This document shows positions 1-13,054 of a DNA stretch of 64,000 nucleotides, in pieces. The notes under the pieces were generated by a model. The model saw nothing but the letters and a program-made list of their open reading frames with translations, did not search any database and had not been told where the DNA came from. Source of the stretch: Karalla daura (taxonomy: Eukaryota; Chordata; Actinopteri; Chaetodontiformes; Leiognathidae); the NCBI GenBank assembly GCA_029224185.1, contig CM055199.1, positions 16,290,267 to 16,354,266 of the forward strand, read 5' to 3'. How positions within the stretch are numbered: the first letter of the stretch is position 1; every line of letters begins with the position of its first letter. Position numbers and translations under genes: made by a program.

Positions 1-99
1 GTGTGTGTGGTGCTGTGATGTCACCTACACTTGGATGCATATTGGGCATAGACTTTAAATATAATATATATATATTTAACATACTGGGCTATTGGATAC

Positions 100-285
100 A
101 TGCTGTCTTTTTGCTGAAGTCGCCCGAAAAGATGACGTAGCTTCTGTAGTAGCACCAGCACAAGTCTGTAGCCCGCCATCGTTGTTGTGTGTTGTTGTGT
201 GTTGTTGTTGTGTTGCCCCCAGCTGTGGTTGCTAGGGTTACCGATCAGAGAGGCGGGGCTATGACATCATCGTCTCGCCTAACAT
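100..285 (+). repeat. Interspersed repeat R, copy 1
   Basis: Shares CTGTAGTAGCACCAGCA, GCCATCGTTGTTG, GCTGTGGTTGCTAGGGTTAC and ATGACATCATCGTC with 16840-16975 in the same order. This copy carries an expanded GTTGTTGTGT tract (181-213). Confidence 0.55.
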
Positions 286-1744
286 TCTTCATGGATGTCC
301 ACACACTCTAGGAAACCAGTTCACCTAAGGCCCTTAGTCCAACAGTGAGACCTGTATACTACAATAATATGCTAGGTACCGAGAAAAGTGTTTTTGATTC
401 ATTGTGTGGAAAATCACAAGGATTTGTGGACGCCCCTTTAAATCCAATAGACAAATCCTGGTCGGTTCAATATCATTCAGACCTGATATTGTTTTTGGAG
501 GAAAAAGAGGGACTCGTGAATGTCTATGCAGATTTACGAGTCAACTCCTCTCCGCCGTTTCCATCTCCAGAGCCTCAGCTTCACATGGAATCGGTTTCAT
601 CTGACCCGAGAATCTGCATCCTACCTGTCTACAGCTCTCTCCGAGCTGTAGCGTGCTTGCTCGGTACTGAACTCCCGTCCTCGGCGGGGGCACAGCTCTG
701 TTTGTGCTGTACTCCTAATATTAGCAAAACTGCGTGTGCGTCCGCCTCATGGACCATTTCATCTCAGAGGCAGATGTGTCTTGTCTCATATTAGCCCATG
801 CTCGGCTGTCTCCTGTGATCTTTCCGCTCTGCAGCTGCTGTCGTGTCGGTTTCCAGAAAGTGAATTACAGGGAGCCGCTGCAACTGGAGGCGATAGACGC
901 AACATATTAGGCAGAAAGTTGCTTACATGGTTAGATGCCAATCCCACTCTCGGCCTATGTGTGTGTGCGCTGTACAATCTAACGCTGAGTTTGTGGTGTC
1001 AGAGCTGGGTGAGGAGGAGGAGGTTTGGAATCTGATAGAGCTGTAAGATGAGGATGTCTTGGACTTTGTCCACATGGACAGGGATGTTTTGTAGTATATG
1101 CGGTATATGTGGTTTTCAGTCTCAGCTGCAGAACACTTTTGCCTTGTGGCAACTGTGTGTGAACTCCTTTTGATATGTGTGAGATCATTTCACACAATTA
1201 TGGATAACAGCAAGACAAGTCTTGTCTGCAGACGACACTTTTTACATGTTCATCCATATGAAAAGGGCAACACCTGACTTTGATTTTGTACAAGACATGA
1301 AAGGACATCTCGATCCTGCAAGCTGATTAATCTCTGTGGATCTTGAGTTTTTTGTGATACTGCCTCTGGATGCTGAAAGAGCCTCAGTATCACATAGATC
1401 CTTGAGGTTTGTTCATTTATAGCATGTTTTTTATAATGCAGTTTTTCATAGCATGACAGCTATGCTTGGCATGTACTGGATATTGCTAAAATTGTTTTTA
1501 AATTGTGATTTTTATAGTTTCTATGGAAGGAGCAAAGGAGGAAAATCCATTTTCCAAAACACCTGAGTCAGTGTGGACCAGGTTTCAGTTCATCTATTGT
1601 GTCATTTTGGGAGCAAAAATTTGTAAAAATAAGAAACCCAAGTAAAATAAGACACTTTAATTAAATATTCATAAGGTGCTAATTGATAGATGCAGGTATA
1701 TGGTGAATACAAAGAATTAAACATAGATATATAATGTGTCTGGT

Positions 1745-2490
1745 CTATGGATGTCTCTCTGGGTTTTCTGTCTGGTCATTTCCTGTTTTATTTTGAAGTT
1801 CTAACCCTCCTCTCGTTCCAGGTCATTTGTCCTTCCTCCTTTGTCCCGTCACCTGCAACTCCTTGCCCTAGTTGTGTGTGTAATAGTCTGTGTCTCTCTT
1901 TGTCTTGTGCCAGAGTGTTACGTCTCATGACCCCTCATACCAGCCATGCCCATGTTCACCTCCACAGAGCATCTTGTCGCCTAAGCCTTTTGATCTTTGT
2001 GAAAAAAGGTTTTAGTAGTTATTTTTTCTCAACCCCATTTAGATCTATGGCTTTAGCTAAATTTTATAGCCGATTTTGTTTTCCTCCTCAAGAGTGATTT
2101 TGATTTAAGAGTTTAAGTGTCATAGATTATACAGATCCTCTGTTTTTGAAGGAATGAATTGAAGTTTGATATTTTCTCCCATTAGAGGTAGGTTTTCCTC
2201 CAAATGGAGCCTTTTTAGTTTAGTGTTTGAAGTTTTTGGTTTTCTCCTCTCTCTTGAGAGTGAGCTCTATTCTTTTTGTTTTTGATAGTCTTTTGTAGAT
2301 ATGGATTTCCAGTTATTTCCTCCAGTTGGAGTGATTTATTTTATTTTTTTGTTCTTAGGTTAGATTGAGGCTTAGTTAGAGTTATAGCCATTAGATTTCT
2401 TCCTCTGTCATGAGGTTTCAATAAACCTTGTTTCTGCTGACAAATCTCTGCATCTGAGTCCTGTTTGGGTCCCGGCCTGATGTATGGTGA
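1745..2490 (+). mobile_element. Probable retroelement 3' end or LTR fragment
   Basis: T-rich, pyrimidine-biased sequence with repeated TTTT..CCTCC phrases, an AATAAACC signal at 2420 and a terminal GCATCTGAGTCCTGTTTGGG. In fish genomes a very similar 'AATAAACC...GAGTCCTG..TTGGGTCC' ending marks a common retroelement. The element class is uncertain, and no coding remnant is visible. Confidence 0.35.
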
Positions 2491-4162
2491 ATATAGAAAC
2501 AACCTGGTAGTTTTACATGTGGAGCAAACTGATGAGTAACGAGTATGGATGTGGAAATAACAGCTTTACACGTTCTGTAATTGAATGAAATGAGCAGAAG
2601 TGTGTTTCAATAAGAAATCATTTGATTTGAGAAAACAAACACGGTCCTGGATGAAATCTCTGAGCGTCACAGCTGCAGCACTTTGTAAACAAACCTGTCA
2701 GAGTTACTTCAGTCTGTTTTCTCTCTCCTCAATAACCCTGACAACACACTGCCTGCACATGACGTACAGCAGCTCCGGCGTAAATTTGTTTACTCTGCCG
2801 CTTGTTCCCTGAGGTGTGACAGCGACACTCGGCTCTCCAGCCGCTGTCAATCAAACCCTGACCCGCCCCCTCGCAGCTCAGTGCGTTTTTTTTCCCTGAA
2901 GAGCTTTCCTCCTCTGTCGTGAAGTCTTTTAAATGAAGTGATTCATTCAGTCCTGAAAGATCTCTCAGCTCAACAAATGAAGGTTTTTTTTTTTTTTTTT
3001 TTTTTTTAGTAATCTGATCAGGGAATGTGCCAGGAGCGTTTGTCAGCGCTGGACAGCTCGATATAAAAGCTTGAATTTATTGGACTCATTTCTGGTTCGG
3101 CTGAGCTGGTTTCACGTTTCCACAACTCATGGAACGAAATTATTCAACATTTGTGAGTCAGCAGTGGAACTTTCTTGAAATTTCAAGAAAAAGTTCAAAC
3201 TGAAAATCAAAGTGAGATGTGGAATTTTTTTTGTTTCCTTTTTTATCAGATGAGACACAAACATCTAAATGTGTCCAGAAACGTGAGGTATCATGGAACA
3301 ATCCACAAACAGATCCATCAACATGTGGGGGAAGCAAAGACATTCTCAATAAAGTAAAACAAAAAAAATCTACATTTTAAAAGATAAAAAACAAAAAGCA
3401 GGAGCTTTTAAATCTATATGGAATAAAACATCTATATATCTGTTTATAGTTCCACGCGAGGTCAGATGTTCTAATAGTTTATTCATTAGACCCAGGCTTT
3501 GATAGGTGGTCGTATGGTTTGCCTCACACTAGACTTTTATGGTACATTGTGTATCGATAGGCTGAGATTCATCTGTTTTTTAACTTCCATTTCATTATCT
3601 GAAACTCATATATGAATGAGTGCTGGACATCTTTGTGTGTAGTAAGACTGCAGTTATTCAACAAGGCCAAAGTAAAAGTGTTTGGTCATTCTGAGTCTAC
3701 TTTAATGGAGCTGGTGAGGATGCAGTATGTTTTTTTTACTTTGTGGATTTTACCACTTTTTTTCCAAAAACTTTTCTTTATGGATGTTCTTCCTGGTTGC
3801 TCACCTGACTCTGCACTGTGGAGCCCATCTGTGCACCTCAGGCGGGTTTCGAGCCGATCACTAAGAGTGATTTGCTGCTATTAGCTGACCCACTGTCCCA
3901 TCTGCAGGACACACACACACACACACACACTCACGCACACACATGCACACGCGTACCAGTGGACCCATGTGCAGACCGGCCCGGGCCTGGCAGTGTGATG
4001 GCTGATACCACAGATGGGTCCCAGCGCGGTGGAGCCGGTGGCTGGCGCCGAGGCCTGGGCGCAGGCCAGATGGGCCACCCTGAGAGAGACCCCGCCCGCC
4101 TGCCGGGACCCGAAACAGCCTCATCCTATTACTGAGGAGCCACACCAGAGTCAGTCTGCTTT

Positions 4163-4164
<2 letters not shown>

Positions 4165-4198
<34 letters not shown>

Positions 4199-4436
4199 GG
4201 CAGCATCGGGGGGAAACCATCTCATTATGCCTGACTGTCACAGGCTGGACTGTGTGTGTGTGTTCACCTGTGTGTCAGATGTTTTTATTGCTCCTCAAAC
4301 CAAGAAAATCAGGTTCTGGGTTGGTTTCCAATATTTAGATGGGTGGAAAACACACACACACACGCACACACACACACACACACGCATACACACACACACG
4401 CATACACACACACACAGACACACACACACACATACA
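4165..4436 (+). repeat. Cluster of (CA)n microsatellites
   Basis: Two CA-rich tracts: 4165-4193 is near-perfect, and 4350-4436 is interrupted by CG, TA and GA. They are separated by a short GT tract (4252-4264). A smaller CA tract is at 3910-3930. Confidence 0.9.
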
Positions 4437-4885
4437 GACTGGGGTCTTCTGAGGTTACCCGGGATGGTGGGGGCTGCTCTGATGTGCAACCAGCTGCCTG
4501 TGAAACACTCACAGCTCACAGTCTCTGGACTGGGATTCATCTGTGCTGCACCATGTGGAGTCCGTGCTGCAATTGCACACAGGAACATGTCAGGTGAGAA
4601 GTTTGGCGAGGGTTAAATTTATTCAATTAAATCTGCAACCAGCGTGCAATGGTGATAATAATAATAATAGCATTGCATTTTACTTATATTGCATTTTAAA
4701 TTTGATAAGATATCTCACAGTGCTATGACATTAAAGAATAAACCAATGAAAGCATACATATAAAATTATATTAAAAGCTGGATTCATTCAAAGTCTATAC
4801 ATCTAAAAGGTTTTCAGATTCAGGAAACTGTGGTTAGTGCAACCGATCCCCTTTAATTGTAGCTCCTGAAAAAGTGCTTCAAGGC

Positions 4886-4886
<1 letters not shown>

Positions 4887-4975
<89 letters not shown>

Positions 4976-4983
4976 TGTGTGTG
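4887..4983 (+). repeat. (GT)n microsatellite, about 97 bp
   Basis: GT repeat with a few substitutions (CTGT, GTAT, GCGT). A CA repeat of about 60 bp follows at 5122-5180, so the two flank about 140 bp of unique sequence as inverted-complementary tracts. Confidence 0.95.
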
Positions 4984-5138
4984 CGTTTACAGCCTTGAAG
5001 CCACCTTGTTAACTCTGGACCTTCCACTGGCCAATATTTCATACCTCATACATGTTAAAAATCATTTATGTGGAAACTCATACATGAGTACAACCTGGAT
5101 TCTCACTTTCTTGCTCCATAAAACACACACACACACAA

Positions 5139-5182
<44 letters not shown>

Positions 5183-7329
5183 CTAGACTCAGAATGCCAA
5201 CCCCCCTTTTTTTTGTCACATCGTGAATTGTTAATGAACAAAAATTGTAAAAGCGAATTCGCTCGTGCAGCTTCTCATTTCACAGCCGGAGAATTTGAGA
5301 TTTTTTTTTTCCCCCGAATACGGTTGAGTGCTGCTGAAAAGTGAGGCAGAGTGTCAGTGAGAACACGTTCCATATGCTCCACAAAACAGGTCCCAGGGTA
5401 AATAAAAGTTTAAAAAGCTCATCTCCTTTCCCCCCTTTTTTTTTTCTTTTGGTTTCAGATCAAAGATCTGACAGCAGTGCTACATTCCAGTTTAAAGTGG
5501 AGAAGCAAGGTTAACAGGAATGAGGCTGTCCATATGGAGTCCTATCTGCTTTCACCTAATGGCTGAACCCCTGCTGCAGGTCATGTGCAGCTATTTCCAG
5601 TTTTCTCTCTATCATCTGCCGCGGCTGCTAGGACCGAGGGTTCAGAATTTAAACACCATCAAGAAGACGGATGAAAAGGGAGTCTTGTGCTGCTTGAGAA
5701 GAATCAATCAATATACACATGTCTCCCAAAATATTCTGTTTAGATATGACTAATTTTAACAAGGTTTCGCTCCCGGGATGAAACACTGATGAACACAGTG
5801 GGAGGTGGATACGCCCACAGATGATGGATTTTGATACCAGCGTCTAAAATTCGGGTGCAGACTGTGTAGAGGATTCGTTTGGTTAAAGGCCGGGAAGGAC
5901 TGAGATTACACTGATGTTTTGACTCGTCATGCATGACAACAGGCTGTGATCTTAGAGTCGCTGTGAGCTGATCTGGTAGAAGACAACTAAGACGTGTTGT
6001 CACTATACACTCAGTCTGTGATATGGCTGCGGCCAAATGCTGCAAATACTGAACTGACCGCACCAACACAAACATATAAAACAAATGTCAAAAGAAATTA
6101 CTGCAAATACCAAAAGATCTACATTATTATAAACTCATAAGTGAGATGCCCAGAATAAAGTGGGGCTAACTTTTGGAGCATCTTGCTCAAGTGTTTGGTG
6201 CAAACTCATAGATGTATTATAAGAACTGCATTGGTCACCACCCCTCTGCCAGTGATCTTGTTTGACTTTTCCCCAGTGGCCACCCGTGGTACTGCAACCC
6301 CCAAAAATCCCCCATAGATGGCAATAGAAAAGGAGATGGGTGTAAAAGTGTTGACAGAATACCTCCAGCTGTAAACACAGCTAGTTACTAATCTTTGTAT
6401 TGTATATTCTTATTCAAAGACTTTATATCTGTCAAAAGGTTTTCCATTGAAAAGACTGCTCGTTCACTTTGAGCAATTTCCATAGGAATGAATGAGCCGC
6501 CAATACTTCCATGTATAAACCCTGTGGGTCCATAAAGAGGCTCTGGTCCCATAGTTGTGGTCAATCCTCCAGGCTGGCTGAATATACAACATTTCTCCCT
6601 TTTTTGTGTGTTTTGCTGCATATTTCTTTTGCATTTGTTCTATGGTTCTATGGTTTTGTTCCGTTTTCATGATTGCAGCATTTTTCTGTTGAATTTATCT
6701 GAAGTATTTGCATGTTTTTGGTTTAGCACCAGTTGTGTATTTGCAGCATTTGGCTGTTGCAGTGTGTGGTCGCCCCCGTCAGCCACCGTAGACTCTCAGC
6801 ATAATCACATTACATTTTGGTAATGACATTCTCTTTAGCTGTATTTTATCACAGCTCGTTAGCACTTAGTCGATCCAGCATCTCAACAATGATTGGACTC
6901 TTTGCTTTGAATTCTTGAACAGACATTCATGTTCACTTAAGGATGAAGCGTCTCCCCTAGTTTCACCATGAGGTTTATAATTATAACTTCAAGTAAAACG
7001 TCCTCACAGTCGGCAGATGCATTTCCACAAACATTTGCCACAAACACTCATGTCTTGTGAGGGTGAACTCTATTGGTGTTTACGATCCGGTTACGCAAAT
7101 TTTGGATAATTTTGCAGCGAAATTGACTGGATCCATCCTCAACAGTTCACAGGAGACTGCGATACAGAGGGAAGCCTTTGATGCAAAACATAAACACACG
7201 TAAACTGTGAAAAAAAAAGTAATGGAGCTCTGGGGTCCTCCACTAACTCTGCCATACACCTGCACATAATTCTCAGCTCTGCATATATTTTATATGTACA
7301 TTGTTTACATGTTTTCTTCTCTCCTCTCC

Positions 7330-7400
7330 TTGCTGTTGAGATAAACCTTTATTAGTCCCATGGTGGGGAAAATCTGCATTGTTGCAGAGGGGAAGGGCAT
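7330..7400 (+). repeat. Fish interspersed repeat end ('TTTATTAGTCCCATGGTGGGG' type)
   Basis: AAACCTTTATTAGTCCCA followed by TGGTGGGGAAAATCTGCATT. This phrase is very common at repeat ends in fish genomes. Related 'stop-of-LINE' phrases occur at 15150-15185 (TTGATTCCCAAAGGGAAATT) and, inverted, at 51855-51893 in the MAP7 last intron. Confidence 0.4.
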
Positions 7401-8559
7401 CACAAAGAGAGAATAGAAACAATAAATAATGTGTACACATGCATTAAAGTAATAGAAAACCAAAACAAATAATTCTTTGTGGTGTAGTTTTTCTCTGTCT
7501 CGTCCTTTATTCATACTCAGGTGCTTCTTCGCCTTTTGTGCCAAATACAAATAATCCCGCGTAGTTAGAATAACTACCGGGTGATAAAACAATGTAAAGA
7601 CAAGAATACTGGCCGAGATAAAACGACAAGACAGTGTGAAATGTGTTTCAATCTATTAAATCAAATGATGCAGTTATGACTCAGCTCAGTAATCACAGCA
7701 TGCTCCTCGTGCCAATTTACGGTGAGAGATCCCGGAGCCGCTGCACTTTGCAAATGGCAAATCAGTCGTGTTGACTTGTCACTCCATCCCGGACCTTCAA
7801 TTTTCAAGCCACAAATAACGCTCCTACAATAATAATAATGATAGACTCGTATCTGAGGAGCTGCGGGGGGGGGGGGAGGCTTCACAGTGCTGCCAAAAAA
7901 AATAAATGGATTTCCATTTCTTTAGTGTCATCCTCGGTAATTTAACCCATCCGAGCTGACAGCCCTGAAACTGGATGAATGAGACCTGTCTGCGAAGGTC
8001 AAGGTCACGGTTCGGGTTGATTTAGGCGTCCCAGGCTTTTTTTTTTTTTTCCTTCTTATTGTCAAAGAGCGTCTTCATTTGAAATTCACACGACATGAAG
8101 TCAGGTTTGAGTGGCAGCGCCGAGAGGACACGTGGGGGTTGTAATATTCACAGGAGCGCAGCAAAGATGGATGGATAGGTTTTTTTTTTTTCCTTCCTGC
8201 ACATTGATTTCCACATTTGGGTGATTAAGTTTATTATTTGGCCCGCGGCCACATTAGCATGTGATTATCCGGAGGGAAGCGTATTTAAAGCACCGAGAAC
8301 AAAAGCAGCGTCGGTCACCTGAGTCTCTTCACGGATGCGGGGAAGAAAAACAACATGGAATCGTTTTTTTGGCCCAGCAGCTGCTTCGGCCTGGGACCGA
8401 GCTTCCTCGTCTCTCCTCTCCATCCTCCTCCTCCTCCTCCTCCTTCTGCTCCTTTTCCGTCTTTTCTTTCTCTCTCTCTCTCCCTCTCTCCATCCCTCCG
8501 TTTCCCCTTCTTTTCTCTCCAAACATTTCTCCCCTACTCTTTTGTTTGCCAAGATCGGG

Positions 8560-8573
8560 GTTACCATGGCGAC
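8560..8573 (+). promoter_or_regulatory. Near-perfect RFX X-box palindrome
   Basis: GTTACCATGGCGAC, 6+2+6 imperfect palindrome satisfying the RFX consensus. It sits in a unique block next to repeated TAATGAAAT phrases (8631-8666) and no gene, so an enhancer role is more likely than a promoter. Confidence 0.4.
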
Positions 8574-8718
8574 CCGCTGGCGCTTTACGAGCACCTCATC
8601 CCTCATCTAAATATTCCTAGTTATCTATGGTAATGAAATGCACACACCATTATCTGGCTTAATGAAATACACTCCATTGTCTGTGATTAGAGGGAGAGAA
8701 AAGCTTTATTTCTCTCTC

Positions 8719-8749
<31 letters not shown>

Positions 8750-8845
8750 GTCTTGTGTTGCAGCAGTGTTTGCAGGCTGCGATAACAACTGCAGCAAACC
8801 GTTTAAGCTGTGGGCTCTCGCAGATTCCTCTGTGTTTGGAGCCTT

Positions 8846-8867
8846 GGACAATAATGAAACAATGTCC
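8846..8867 (+). promoter_or_regulatory. Paired SOX-type sites inside a small dyad
   Basis: ACAATA at 8848-8853 and AACAATG at 8858-8864 lie within a 22-bp segment whose ends are inverted (GGACA/TGTCC). The outer palindrome plus two direct ACAAT cores is a plausible dimeric SOX element. Confidence 0.35.
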
Positions 8868-9412
8868 AGTTGCTGTGAGCTGCCCTGCCACGCAGCTGAT
8901 GTGCTACCAGGGGCTGTTTGATTGCCCTAATTGGCCTGTCTGGGGCTCTCTTAGCCTGGCACTCTGCTTCCAAACTATTGTTGCCCATTTGAAAGAAAAA
9001 AAACAAAACAAAAAAAGGAGACAGAATAGCACAATAAAATCTTTACGTATGCCCCGAATTTGACACAAAACAACAACAACAACAGGAACGTAACAGGCTG
9101 AATGCGGAGGAGCTAACACGAGCCAAAGTAGAACATCATTATCTGAAAGTGTCTGAATTCAAAAAAATAAAAAAATAAAGTCTTCGTCTTTCTCTTGTGG
9201 TTTTGCCTGCGAGAGGTGTGGAAGTTAGACGCTTCAACTCCCACCCATACGGCTCGATGTTCATCTTGTGCCATAGTTTTCCACTGGCTTTGAAAATACC
9301 AACAGCATCACATAAAACAGATATACAGTAAAAAATGTGCATCTGATATGGCTTGTTCCCCTTCTCTGAGTGATAAAAAAGAAAGAGTGGGAATAACAGC
9401 GCGTGTGTACTT

Positions 9413-9414
<2 letters not shown>

Positions 9415-9452
<38 letters not shown>
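9415..9452 (+). repeat. (GT)n microsatellite
   Basis: Near-perfect GT run. Others of the same type are at 10411-10442, 11693-11750, 13023-13055 and 20004-20050. Confidence 0.9.
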
Positions 9453-9454
<2 letters not shown>

Positions 9455-10001
9455 ACCGGTGTCTGTTTCCAATTCAAGCCGGGATAATATCTGCAGATTG
9501 GGTGGTTAAGTCACTCTGCATTTCATGAGCCCGTCCTGTCACTAACAGTTATCTCCTCACTGCCCTCCGAGGAGTTGTCTAGGTGAAATGATTCTCCGAA
9601 GCTCTGAATAATGCATGAAATTACGTAATGCAAATGGAGGCTTTATTTCCCCTGCCTCTCTCGGACGCCGGGGCCTGGGCCCCGCTGTATTAGAACAGCA
9701 CAGCAGAAAGCAGCGGGAGTCCCCAGAGTAAAAGGAACTACAGCAGAGAGCGAAAAGGTCAACGGGGCTACTTCTCCTCCTCCTCCTCCTCCACCTCCTC
9801 CTCCTCACATACGCAGGGGTTTATCAAGTATGAGCCGGGAGTTATTGCAGGATTGCGGGGACGTTATTCGCCGGGTGCTATCATGGGAGGCTTATTGTGT
9901 GGAGGCAGTGAAATATTCATTAAGCAACAGCCTGGCTGCTTTCCACGCTGCTCGCCCGCCTGTCTGTAAACAGAAGCCCAATCAAATATAAATAATGACA
10001 T

Positions 10002-10274
10002 GGAGAGAGGAGAGGAGAGGAGAGGAGAGGAGAGGAGAGGAGAGGAGAGGAGAGGAGAGGAGAGGAGAGGAGAGGAGAGGAGAGGAGAGGAGAGGAGAGG
10101 AGAGGAGAGGAGAGGAGAGGGAAGGGGAGGAGACGAGAGGAGAGGAGAGGAGAGGAGAGGGAAGGGGAGGAGAGGAGAGGAGAGGAGAGGAGAGGAGAGG
10201 AGAGGAGAGGAGAGGAGAGGAGAGGAGAGGAGAGGAGAGGAGAGGAGAGGAGAGGAGAGGAGAGGAGAGGAGAG
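10002..10274 (+). repeat. (GGAGA)n pentanucleotide array, about 273 bp
   Basis: Almost perfect GGAGA/AGGAG tandem array, all purine on the plus strand, with a few GGAAGGGGAGG interruptions at 10121-10135 and 10160-10168. It produces long spurious open frames on both strands. Confidence 0.97.
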
Positions 10275-11524
10275 CGCTGCCGAATATGAACAGATAAGAA
10301 ATGGCACTCGTCTTATACGCACCAAATTAGGCTACACTAAACTGTTGTCAAGTCCCGGCTTCAACAAGTAGATGAGCCTTCCCACCCTTGCTCGCCCTCC
10401 CTCTCTTCCTCTGTGTGTGTGTGCGTGTGTGTGTGTGTGTGTAGTAGTGGGTAGACCTGAATGGCATTAATTGCCCCCTAAGATGACGGGCAGATGAAAG
10501 TGAGGTGGTGGTTTACTGTGGGACATGGGGGCCGCTCACAAAGAGAGGCTGAGGACGGCTGGCAGGTCTCACAGACTTCAAAAGCAGATAAAGGGCCTTT
10601 TTACACAAAGGATCCTCTTTTTTTTTTTTTTACCCTCTTCCTAATCTTCAGATTCGGGGGTTTATTCGTGCCAGCCTCTTCGCCTTTGTCCACTTTGTGT
10701 CAGGTTTTTAACGCCAGAGGATTAAATTGCTGTTGCGGAAATCATTGTTTGTGTTTTCTTCCAGCCTGCTGCCTCCCATTGTCCCGTGACATAATCGACC
10801 GCTCGGCAACAATATGAGAGGTTCATCTTTCCCCCTTTGGTGAGAAATGAACAGCGCATGGATCTGGTCACCTTGTTTGTCTGCCGGGACACGGGAACAA
10901 TGTGTTGTTTTGTTTAGGCAGAGTGCTCTTAACTCTTTAAGTAGCTTTAAAAAAAAAAAAGAAAAGAAAAAAGCAGGACAAGGAGGTCTTACTCCGAGGC
11001 GCCCCGGAGCAGCCAGGGAAAACACTGCGTGTACTGAAATGAGCGGCTGTGGGGTTTTTTTTCTGTTCTCTGCAAACAAAGGAGGTCGAACCTGAGAAAA
11101 TCAGAGCAAGAACACGCTGGTCCTGAGGAATATATCCCACATATTCAGGAAGTGGGGGCTTGTTGTTCCACACAAAGAAAATATATTTTTTTAATGTATT
11201 TTTTTCCCTCTTTCTCTGTCAGATCGTCTAAAGTCTGTCCGGAGAATCCGGCCCGACCTGCAGCTACAGCCTCAGATTCCTGTCGTTCTCCAGTGAAGGT
11301 ATTGGTCTCCAGCACCTCCATCTGCCCATGAATAGGAGCAGTCACATTTCTGATAGCATTTAATGAAAAATCCACCCGGGCTTTGGAGGAGATGGGGGGG
11401 GGGTGGGGGCAGGGGGTGTGTAGCGTGAGTTAACGGGAGGTTGTGTGGAGGGGATGGGGGGGGGTTTGCTCCTTGCAGAGGAGTGCTCAACAAAGAGTGC
11501 CTTTCACTGGAGTGGAAAGCCTAG

Positions 11525-11570
11525 ATTGCTCCCTACCTCCCTCCCTCCCTCCTCCCTCTCTCTCTCCTCA

Positions 11571-11605
<35 letters not shown>

Positions 11606-11606
11606 A
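11525..11606 (+). repeat. Pyrimidine (CCT/CT) tract
   Basis: CCCTCC-type repeats passing into CTCTCT. Another (CT)n lies at 8709-8750. Confidence 0.85.
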
Positions 11607-12079
11607 TTTTGTCTTTTTTGATTCAACATCAAAAATGTGCCAAATGACTGGGCAGAAACCCCCAGAGCTTTTCAATCAAATGTGTGCGTGCATATGTGTG
11701 TGTGTGTGTGTGTGTGTGTGTCTGTGCATGTGTGTGTGTGTCTGTGTGAAAAGTGTCACACAAAGGGACAGGTGTCTTGTGGTTTAAGGTGGCAGTGGTG
11801 AGCAGAACACAAAGGTGAAAAGCAAACAATCCGTTAGAAAGAAAGATGCTCAAGCTGCCTCTGCTCCAGGCGTTTGTTTCTGCAGGGCCACAGTCATCGA
11901 GCAAACTAGATCATACCTGCAGTGGGAACTGTAGTTGCACTTTTTATACATGTATAGATTGAATTCAGTTTAGAGGAGTAATGGAATCCACGTTACAGAG
12001 CTGTATACATAGAATACAATATATGGAGACTGATTTTGTGTTAGGTTTGCACATCATTTCTTTGTGTGTGTGTGTGTGG

Positions 12080-12240
12080 GTTTTCTCCAGGTACTCTAGT
12101 TTCCTCCAAAAGTCCAAAACATGCATGTTTAGGTCGATTGGAGACTCTAACTTGCTTCTAGGTGTGAGTGAAAAAGTGGTGTGTGTGTGGGTAGGTGTTT
12201 ATAATGTGACACTCATTCTTAGGCAGTGTTTATGCATGCT
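12080..12240 (+). repeat. Ubiquitous teleost interspersed repeat fragment, copy 1
   Basis: Contains CATGCATGTTTAGGTCGATT, GGAGACTCTAA and GTGTGAGTG in the order typical of a high-copy fish repeat. A second, oppositely oriented copy is at about 57800-58015. It lies directly against the ATCT array. Confidence 0.5.
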
Positions 12241-12255
12241 TTTGGGTGAAAATGC

Positions 12256-12739
<484 letters not shown>

Positions 12740-13023
12740 AAATTTGAGTTTTGTCCCTTGGAGTTGTTGTCTGGTGCGATACAACAACATTAATAATAAT
12801 AAGTGTCAAATTCCTACTGTGGTTAATTTTCCAGTAAGCTAACGTATTAAAAACACCTTTACATGCAATCAGTAATCTGTTTCCGTATTTCTAATCTGTG
12901 GATGAAGACATTTTACTAACACTGGTTAAACAATTCCCTAAAAAGTGTTGCTCACACATAAGAAAATGGTGCATTCGTTTTCATCTGATGCAGCATTAAT
13001 GTGCAGCATCAGCATGTTGCAGT

Positions 13024-13054
<31 letters not shown>

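Larger units (their letters stand above)
1..2500. other. Non-coding, repeat-derived sequence
   Basis: No supported coding exon. It begins with an interspersed-repeat copy (about 100-280). From about 1745 to 2490 lies a T-rich block ending in AATAAA (2420-2425), then CTGAGTCCTGTTTGGGTCCC. That ending resembles the 3' ends of fish retroelements as I recall them. Confidence 0.4.
2500..9998. other. Gene-poor non-coding region with microsatellites
   Basis: I see no exon with recognisable protein similarity on either strand. The block holds a 25-nt poly(T) (2983-3007), several CA/GT tracts (3.9-5.2 kb), a G run at 7865-7876, CT/CTC-rich tracts (8.4-8.75 kb) and a GT tract (9415-9452). The portions at 8540-8960 and 9560-9990 have balanced complexity and dense homeobox/SOX/RFX-like motifs, and are enhancer candidates. 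Confidence 0.45.
10275..12255. other. Non-coding stretch, no gene seen
   Basis: Holds GT (10411-10442, 11693-11750) and CT tracts and several poly-A/T and poly-G runs (11393-11402, 11456-11465). No exon is supported. The repeat fragment at 12080-12240 abuts the following array. Confidence 0.45.

Noticed and set aside
345..1035. Open frames of 99-149 aa near the left edge
   Set aside because: Overlapping frames without codon bias or family resemblance, in sequence adjoining a repeat copy.
4014..5344. His/Thr- and Cys/Val-rich open frames
   Set aside because: Products of CA/GT microsatellites, not genes.
9864..10371. Open frames encoding (GEERR)n and (SSPLL)n
   Set aside because: Both strands of the GGAGA array are open because the unit contains no stop codon. 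No start context, splice sites or homology.
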